A stretch of DNA of 64,000 nt from Ancistrus triradiatus (Eukaryota > Chordata > Actinopteri > Siluriformes > Loricariidae). Within the stretch, counting starts at the first letter, position 1. Each line of letters opens with the position of its first letter. The notes under the pieces were generated by a model. That model was not told the origin of the DNA. It was given only the letters and a program-made list of their open reading frames with translations, and did no database searches. Made by a program: the position numbers and the translations under genes. The stretch is taken from the NCBI GenBank assembly GCA_025084515.1, contig JAJAGP010000424.1:202742-266741 (forward strand), written 5' to 3'. Positions 57,340-64,000 of the stretch are shown one piece after another.

Positions 57340-58515
57340 CAGTGGGGCAAAATAGTATTTAGTCAGTCACTGATTGTGCAAGTTTTCCTACTTAGAAAGA
57401 TGAGAGAGGTCTGTAATTTTCATCACAGGTACACTTCAACTATGAGAGACAAAATGAGAAAATAAATCCAGGAAAATCACATTGTAGGATTTTTAAAGAA
57501 TTTAATTGTAAACCATGGTGGAAAATAAGTATCTGGTCAATAACAAACGTTCAACTCAATACTTTGTAACATAACCTTTGTTGGCAATGACAGAGGTCAA
57601 ACGTTTCCTGTAAGTCTTCACCAGGTTTGCACAAACTGTCGCTGGTATTTTGGCCCATTCCTACATGCAGATCTCCTCTAGAGCAGTGATGTTTTGGTGC
57701 AAAACGGACTTTCAACTCCCTCCACAAATTTTCTATAGGGCTGAGGTCTGGAGACTGGCTAGGCCACTCCAGGACCTTGAAATGCTTTTTACAGTCACTT
57801 CTTCATTTCCCGAGCATTGTGTTTGGGATCATTGTCATGCTGGAAGACCCAGCCATGTTCCATCTTCAATGCTCTCACTGATGGAAGGAGGTTTTGACTT
57901 AAAATCTCATGATACCTGGCCCTGTTCATTCTTCCCTTAACATGGATCAGTCGTCCTGTCCCCTCTTGCAGAAAAACAGCCCCAAATCATGATGTTTTCA
58001 CCCCCATGCTTCACAGTAGGTATGGTGTTCTTAGGATGCAACCCCACATCCTTTTTCCTACAGTTGAGTTTTTCCCAAAAAGTTCTATTTTGGTTTCATT
58101 TGACCACATGATATTCTCCAAATCCTCTTCTGGATCATCCATATGCTCTCTGGCAAACTTCAGGATCTGGACATGTACTGGCTTAAGCAAGGGGGCACAC
58201 CTGGCACTGCAGGATCTGAGTCTCTCTTGGCGTAGTGTGTTACTGATGGTAGCCTTGTTACGTTGGTCCCAGCTCTCTGCAGGTCATTCATCAGGTCCCT
58301 CCGTGTAGTTCTGGGATTTTTGCTCACCCTTCTCATGATCATTTTGACCCCACATTCTTTAAAAATCCTACAATGTGATTTCCTGGATTTTTTTTTCTCA
58401 TTTTCTCTCTCATAGATGAAGTGTACCTATGATGAAAATTACAGACCTCTCTCATCTTTCTAAGTAGGAGAACTTGCACAGTCAGTGGCTGACTAAATAC
58501 TTTTTTGCCCCAATG
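57340..58515 (-). mobile_element. Tc1-like element of the 5227 family, TA flanks, N-terminal deletion
   Basis: The left end CAGTGGGGCAAAATAGTATT and the right end (reverse complement CATTGGGGCAAAAAAGTATT) lie between TA dinucleotides. The transposase on the minus strand starts only at about residue 70 of the family (MIMRRVSKNPRTTRRDLMND, 58342). Further on it reads VLEWPSQSPDLSPIENLWRE (about 57700-57770, E kept) in other frames. The DNA-binding half seen at 5609-5920 is deleted here. Confidence 0.88.
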
Positions 58516-59569
58516 TAAGCATCAGTTGCTTGTTAACTACATTTAGTCAGTTAGCTTACAGCAGCCTACATACATCGACCCCTGCTCTAGGTCGTCTTGA
58601 CACAGTCCTCTTGTTGCAAACCTAGACATTCCTTCACAAAACATCCCAAACATTCCGTTTTCAGAGTTCTTACTTCTGCAAAACAACTTGAACAGCCTGA
58701 CTGTACACGCAGTTCTGCAAGTACACACATTTCAGTTCCTCATGCTATTGCCCTTTCTGACTCCATTGTCTTGACCTCGTATAGCATCTACTCACTACAG
58801 TTGAAACCAATTATAACATTTAGATAAGCTGATTGTAAATGTTAATTAAGTACGTAAACAACCATTTGATTTCTGTGTCAGTATATACAAGGCAAAAAAA
58901 AACAGTCTAAGCAAATACAGTACCTGACCAGTTGAGAGTTAAGAACCTTGCTGAAAAGATGTGCAGTGACATATGGCCAATTGTTCGATTTGAAATTCAG
59001 TCACTAGTAGATAAGGAAGCAAGGTTGTGGACAAAAATGTATTGACCAAGTAACACTTTCTAAGTAAAAGTTAGATTGTCTCTGGACTTGCTGACTTATA
59101 TCTATAAAAAGAGAAATAACAAGTAAGATGGAAACTTGTTCCTGATTGGTAATGAACTTGTTGTATTTTATGGGGCCATTGGCATCTTAGCATCCCTGTT
59201 CAACTTGCCACTGTAGTTTTTGGCACAAGGAGGCCTATCTCAATGTTCTAGGATCTTTTTCAGCTTCCATTGTCTAACTGTTAGTTCCAGCCACCATGGT
59301 AAGGCAGACAAGGTTATAAAGCAGAGTAGTGGGTGTGTTTAGGCTGAGATGTGTAGTGAGGCTGGGCTGGGGGAAGGGATGAGTGTTGTTTAAGGACCCT
59401 CATTTCATGGCAAACAGAGGCACACAGGGGCAGACGCAACGTCATTAAGGAACCATCGTTATGGCAACCACAATGAGCATGTAGTTGCCTGGTGACGGCA
59501 CCCCACAATGTAGTCATATGGGCGAATACAATGAGACCCCAACAGCACACATTCCAAAACACAGAGGGT

Positions 59570-59619
<50 letters not shown>

Positions 59620-60485
59620 CAGAGAGAACAGAACTTGGTGAATGGCACAAACAAAGTTTGTCTCTGCAGAGCATAGGGTGTGCAATCTTGTCCTGACCAC
59701 CTAAATTCAGCATACACTGAAATTATTACAAAAAATAATTGCCATTTGAGTACAACTTAAGAGATTATGAAATATTTATTTATCCCACGGGTACTATCAC
59801 AAGATATCAGTACTGTGCTGGATCAATATTGGATTTTATATATTTTGAATGTGTGAGATGGGGGCTGACTTGATACAGATCATCTGAGATTCAAGGGTTA
59901 GCAAAAATGAGTGGTGTAAGCACATTCCTAGTCAAAAGTAATTTTGATAAGCCTTGGTGGTCTAAACTGTGCAAGTTGATTTAAATCAAAACACTTTCAT
60001 TTAAACTTCTGGTGTTCGAAATTTCATAATGCTAAACCAATGGGAAAGTTACAGGCTTCCTCACCACACAATTGCAAAGGAGGTGGCAATTGCATCACCA
60101 GTACACACAATTGTGATTTTCTGCTCCCATAGTGGCACTTTCTCATAATACTTGCTTTGGCCTCTGACCCCCATGGGTCAGAAGTCATTTCCCTCTTCCC
60201 ACAGTTAAGCATTCGTTGGCTTGTAACCTAAATCATCGCCATAGAGATTACACTACACAATGGACATCTCACCCCTATTCAAAATATATAGGCGGTTGCA
60301 TTCTTGTGCTCTGAGCCGTGTCTCTAATCAGCTGGAAAATCTGAGTATTAAATGTGGTCATTTCTATGCTGCTTTCCAACAGTCCTTTTGATACACATAC
60401 ATTAAATGAGCTAAGGTATGTGGGCATTCAATTTAAGTAGTGAATTTAGCTAAAACTCAAATAACTCATCAAGATGCTGGAATGA
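58516..60485. other. No gene seen
   Basis: Unique-looking sequence downstream of the claudin. The only recognised feature is the GA microsatellite. Confidence 0.45.
59566..59625. repeat. (GA)n/(GACAGA)n microsatellite
   Basis: GAGAGAGAAAGAGAGAGAGA followed by repeated CAGAGA units. Confidence 0.95.
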
Positions 60486-60487
60486 AC

Positions 60488-62562
60488 CATTGTTACCCTC
60501 CCCAGGAGTGGTCGACCAACAAAGATCACTCCAAGAGCAAGGCATGTAATAGTTGGCGAGGTCACAAAGGACCCCAGGGTAACTTCTAAGCAACTGAAGG
60601 CCTCTCTCACATTGGCTGATGTTAACGTTCATGAGTCCGCCATCAGAAGAATACTGAATAACAATGGTGTGCATGACAGGGTTGCAAGGAGAAAGCCACT
60701 GCTCTCCAAAAAAAACATTGCTGCTCGTCTGCAGTTTGCTAAAGATCACGTGGACAAGCCAGAAGGCTATTGGAAGAATGTTTTGTGGACGGATGAGACC
60801 AAAATAGAGCTTTTTGGTTTAAAAGAAAAGTGTTAGGTTCTGAGAAAGGAAAACACTGCATTCCAGCATAAGAACCTCATCCCATCTGTGAAACATGGTG
60901 GTGGTAGTATCATTGGGCCTGTTTTGCTGCATCTGGACCAGGATGGCTGGCCATCTTTGATGGAACAATGAATTCTGAATTATTATCGGAGAATTCTAAA
61001 GGAAAACATCTGTCCATGAACTGACTCTCAAGAGAAGATGGGTCAGGCAGCAAGACAACGACCCTAAGCACACAAGTCATTCTACCAAAGAATGGTAAAA
61101 GAAGAATAAAGTGAATGTTTTTGAATGGGCAAGCTAAAGTTCTGACCTTAATTCAATTGAAATGTTGTGGAAGGACTTGGACTTGATTTGATATTGATTA
61201 TAGATTAGTAGCATGGACTTTTTAATGTTTAGAGCACTGCAAATTTAGGTCAATGGCTTTCTGTCTCAGATTCTTCTTTCTTCTACTGGCTCACCACAGG
61301 GTTGTGTTCTGTCTCCTCTCTTGTATATTCTTTACACAAATGATTAAAGAAGTCAATTCCAGAATAGACATATTCTTAAATATGCAGATGATACTGTTAT
61401 TGTTAGTCTGCTACAGGATGAGGAGACTGAACATGGCCCAATGGTTGAGGATTTTTTCCAGGGGTGTATGAATATGAATATGAAATTAAACATCACAAAA
61501 ACAAAATATATGAAAATTGATTTCTATGAAGTGCCTCAGTCCCCATCACCTGTGTTGATTGATGGCACATCAATTGAATTCGTTGATAGTTATAAATACT
61601 TGGGGACAGTTATTGATGATAAGCTGGTTTTTACTGTGAATACGGATGTGATTTGTATAAAGGGGCAGCAGAGATTGTATTTTTTAAGAAAGTTAAATAC
61701 ATTTAAGGTGGATAGGAAGATCATGATCCTTTTTTACAAGTCATTTATTGAATCTGTTTTAACTTTTTCAATGATTGCTTGGTTTGGGAACGTAAACGTT
61801 AAGAATAAAAATCGGCTCCATAACATTATTAAGGTGGCAAACAAAATAAAAGGTATTGCTCAAGCATCTTTAAATGACATATATATTTGTCGTACTACTC
61901 AAAAAGCGAGAGTGATACTGAGTTTGCTGGACCATCCACTTAAGTCGGAGTTTCAGATTCTTCCTTCTGGACGGAGATTTAGACTCCCAAAGGTGAAAAG
62001 CAACAGCTGGCAGAACTCTTTTATATCTAGCGCTATAGGGTTATTAAATTTGTGATATGTATTTATTGGACATATATATATGAACATATTGTGTGGTTTC
62101 GATGTGGTGTTGATGGTGGGTTTTTTTTTTTCTTGTGTGTGTATTGACAGATGTGTAGTATACCTGGCTATAAAACAAATTTCCCCTAGGGGATAATAAA
62201 GGGAATGAAATGAAAAATGAAATGAAGCAAGCAGTTAATGTGAGGAAATCTACCAACATCCCAGAGTTGAAGCTGTTCTGTACAGAGGAATTCCTCCAGG
62301 CCGGTGTGCAGGAAATGTTTAGTTACAGTTATTGCTGCACGGGGGGGTCACACCAGATACCAAAAGCAAAGGTTCACATACTTTTTACTTTTTACTTATA
62401 TGTAATATCGGATCATTTTCCTCAATAAATAGTCTCATTTGTTTAACTGGGTTCTTTTTATCTACTTTTAGGACTTGTGTGAAAATCTGATGATGTTTTA
62501 GGTCATAATTGCACAGAAATATAGAAAATTATAAAGGGTTCACAAACTTTCAAGCACCACTG
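60488..62562 (+). mobile_element. Tc1 family member, copy 5, 5'-truncated and split by a LINE
   Basis: It starts inside the transposase (CATTGTTACCCTCCCCAGGA) and ends with CAAGCACCACTG before TA. The left inverted repeat and leader are absent. Readable pieces: 60612-60836 (KNIAARLQFAKDHVDKPEGY, VLWTDETKIELFG with first D), then RQQDNDPKHTSHSTKEW-type sequence near 61050 and the C-terminus NIPELKLFCTEE at about 62255. The LINE insert lies between GTTGTGGAAGGACTT and GAAGCAAGCAGTTAATGT. Confidence 0.85.
61180..62220 (+). mobile_element. 5'-truncated LINE (CR1/L2/Rex1-like RT) inserted in the Tc1
   Basis: RT remnant with SSSTGSPQGCVLSPLLYILY (about 61285), KYADDTVIVSLL (about 61378, YADD kept), then an open frame 61441-62055: LIDGTSIEFVDSYKYLGTVI, DDKLVF, KGQQRLYFLRKLNTFKVDRK and ILPSGRRFRLPK. 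The 3' end reads TTTCCCCTAGGGGATAATAA and then AATGAAATGAAAAATGAAAT. This is the C-terminal RT and tail of a jockey-group LINE; the exact clade is not settled. Frameshifts near 61350 and 61400. Confidence 0.8.
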
Positions 62563-62639
62563 TATATGTAAGTGATTACAATTATAGAGCGAAAGGATAA
62601 GTTTAATTGGGGAAAAATGTCCAATTGAAAGGAGGCTTT

Positions 62640-63545
62640 AGTTACCCTGTTAGGCTGCCTCTAACCTGGATACAAGATGAGATGCAGTTGGGCATTGGAG
62701 GCAAACAGGTTTGGTATGGTATCCTGTGGCACATTTGCCCACAGATGTTGCAGCTGAATCTGTAGATCCTCATCAATCACACCAGCAATTGTGTAGCTCC
62801 ACAGCAAAGGCAGGATTGAAGCACTCATCAAGATGCCTCCATACTTGAACCTTACCATCATCGGATCCCAAACAGAACCTGGACTTGTCGCTAAAGATGA
62901 TACGATTCCAGTTCGTAGCAGTCCAGGTTTCTCGTTCACGACACCACTGCAAGAGAAGGTGATGGTGGCTGGCTGTCAATAGCAGGACATGTAATGGGTG
63001 CAGTCACAACAAATTCCCTTCTGCTAAGTGCCTGTAAATGGACCAGGCAGAAACAGGGGAGTGTAGTGAAGGTGCCACCTGTGCCTGGATGGTATACAAC
63101 AAAACTGAGGGAGCTGCTGGGCTTGTCGGCAGGCCATGATCCTCTCTACTCATAGTCTGTCTGTTCATCATGTGTGCATTCCCTCATTGAACTACTGCTA
63201 CCAACACCTCCTAACAGCTAAGTCAGAACGGCATAGATGCCGGGCAATTTGTTGAAACAACCATCCTGCTTCTCTCAGTCCAGTGATGTGGCCCCTCTCA
63301 CAGTCTGTCAAGTGGGCAAAAATCAGCAGTCAAAAATCTCTCACCAAGAGGTACACTACCCAAAAGCTCTGGGGCTCTGACAGCCTTTTTAAAGGGCAAG
63401 AGGAGAAGCACTTTTACACCCTCTTGTTGGAAGAAACCACCTATTCATTTACATATCTGCCTGAGACATACAGCAAATGTATGCTGAGTTTTGCAGCAAT
63501 CATACATTTCAATCAGGGTGCTTTTTTTTGTCAGTCAGTATATTT
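62640..63545 (-). mobile_element. Tc1/mariner-like element, degenerate, antisense
   Basis: The minus strand reads WCRERETWTATNWNRIIFSD and KSRFCLGSDDGKVQVWRHLD (62773-62979), the first-D region (VFSDESRF in the family). It is followed in another frame by YTIAGVIDEDLQIQLQHLWA and VPQDTIPNLFASNAQLHLIL (62661-62939). The end near 63545 is estimated from loss of similarity. No intact frame. Confidence 0.7.
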
Positions 63546-63564
63546 CGGTTACACATTACTAGCA

Positions 63565-63960
63565 TGTCTACAGTCATGCACTCTTTAGAATGGGTAATAC
63601 TCAAAGAGCTTAGTGACTTTCAAAATGGCACTCGTATAGGATGGCAAGTATTGGCTGGTATTGAGTAAAGCATAACACCATTGAGATGTATGGAATACTA
63701 GAAATGCATTTTCTGAAGTGTTGAGTCATACCTCACCATAATATAGCTGCCTGACTAAGAAAGAGCTACTTGTCTGATGCATTTTTAGAAGGTTAGGGCT
63801 GGACCCCTTAGCTCCAGTAAATGGAAATCGTAATGTCATAGCATACAATGTCTTCATAGAGAAATGTATGCTTTCGGGTTTCCTGTTTAAGCATGACAGT
63901 GCACCAAGGCACAAAGTATGATACATTATTCACCATAACTAATGCTATGGAAACTGGATT
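63565..63960 (+). mobile_element. Remnant of another Tc1-like transposase
   Basis: ACTTTCAAAATGGCACTCGT and, at 63857-63920, codons for a KHDSAPRHK motif (the D of the second catalytic block, usually QHDNAPCHK) suggest a plus-strand transposase with many deletions. The ends are not visible. Confidence 0.45.
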
Positions 63961-64000
63961 GAAGCTAATCCATAGTCATCTTTCAAACTATAATGGAAGT

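Noticed and set aside
63726..63926. Minus-strand open frame of 66 codons
   Set aside because: The opposite strand carries the transposase-like KHDSAPRHK motif; the minus frame is its shadow.

Overview
This is animal nuclear DNA, almost certainly from a teleost fish. Reasons: genes split by long introns, many degenerate Tc1/mariner transposons of fish type, fish-type hAT, L1, L2 and RTE elements, long CA/TA microsatellites, and two vertebrate genes. The Tc1 density would fit a catfish or another ostariophysan, but that is a guess. I see no bacterial operon, CRISPR array, intact virus or rRNA gene.

Two host genes are supported. (1) A septin-2-like gene on the minus strand covers roughly 48.4 kb down to 14.4 kb and continues past the left edge. 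I found one 5' noncoding exon (from 48154) and six coding exons (42528-42554, 42333-42432, 42170-42256, 33315-33438, 14630-14764, 14414-14531). Their splice phases join without conflict and give residues 1-197 of a protein of about 360. They carry the P-loop, DTPG and AKAD GTPase motifs. (2) A single-exon claudin (claudin-5-like) lies on the plus strand at 51782-52435. The two genes are divergent, with about 3.4 kb between them.

Nearly everything else is mobile DNA, largely in septin introns. From left to right: Tc1-like elements (1-1340 and 2288-3842) with a MITE between them; a composite DNA-transposon zone (5172-10000); a 1 kb element with an L2 tail inserted (13021-14049); Tc1 copies and an L1 in antisense (15.2-23.4 kb); a hAT element (23460-24715); an RTE-type LINE (24.9-29.3 kb) split by a hAT that is itself split by a second hAT; a Tc1 (29379-32884) split by a THAP-bearing element that encloses a foldback and microsatellites; a Tc1 (34579-41568) split by a near full-length L2; a hAT with a nested element in septin intron 1 (45800-46985); and, right of the claudin, two more Tc1 families, a LINE fragment inside a Tc1, and further Tc1-like remnants to the window end.

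None of the transposases or reverse transcriptases I examined is intact, so the transposons look like fossils. The target-site duplications I could read (8 bp for three hATs, TA for several Tc1s) let the order of insertions be worked out. I found no convincing new functional system. The observations most worth following are the septin-claudin divergent pair, which mirrors the SEPT5-CLDN5 neighbourhood of mammals, and the THAP-domain element at 29890-31977.
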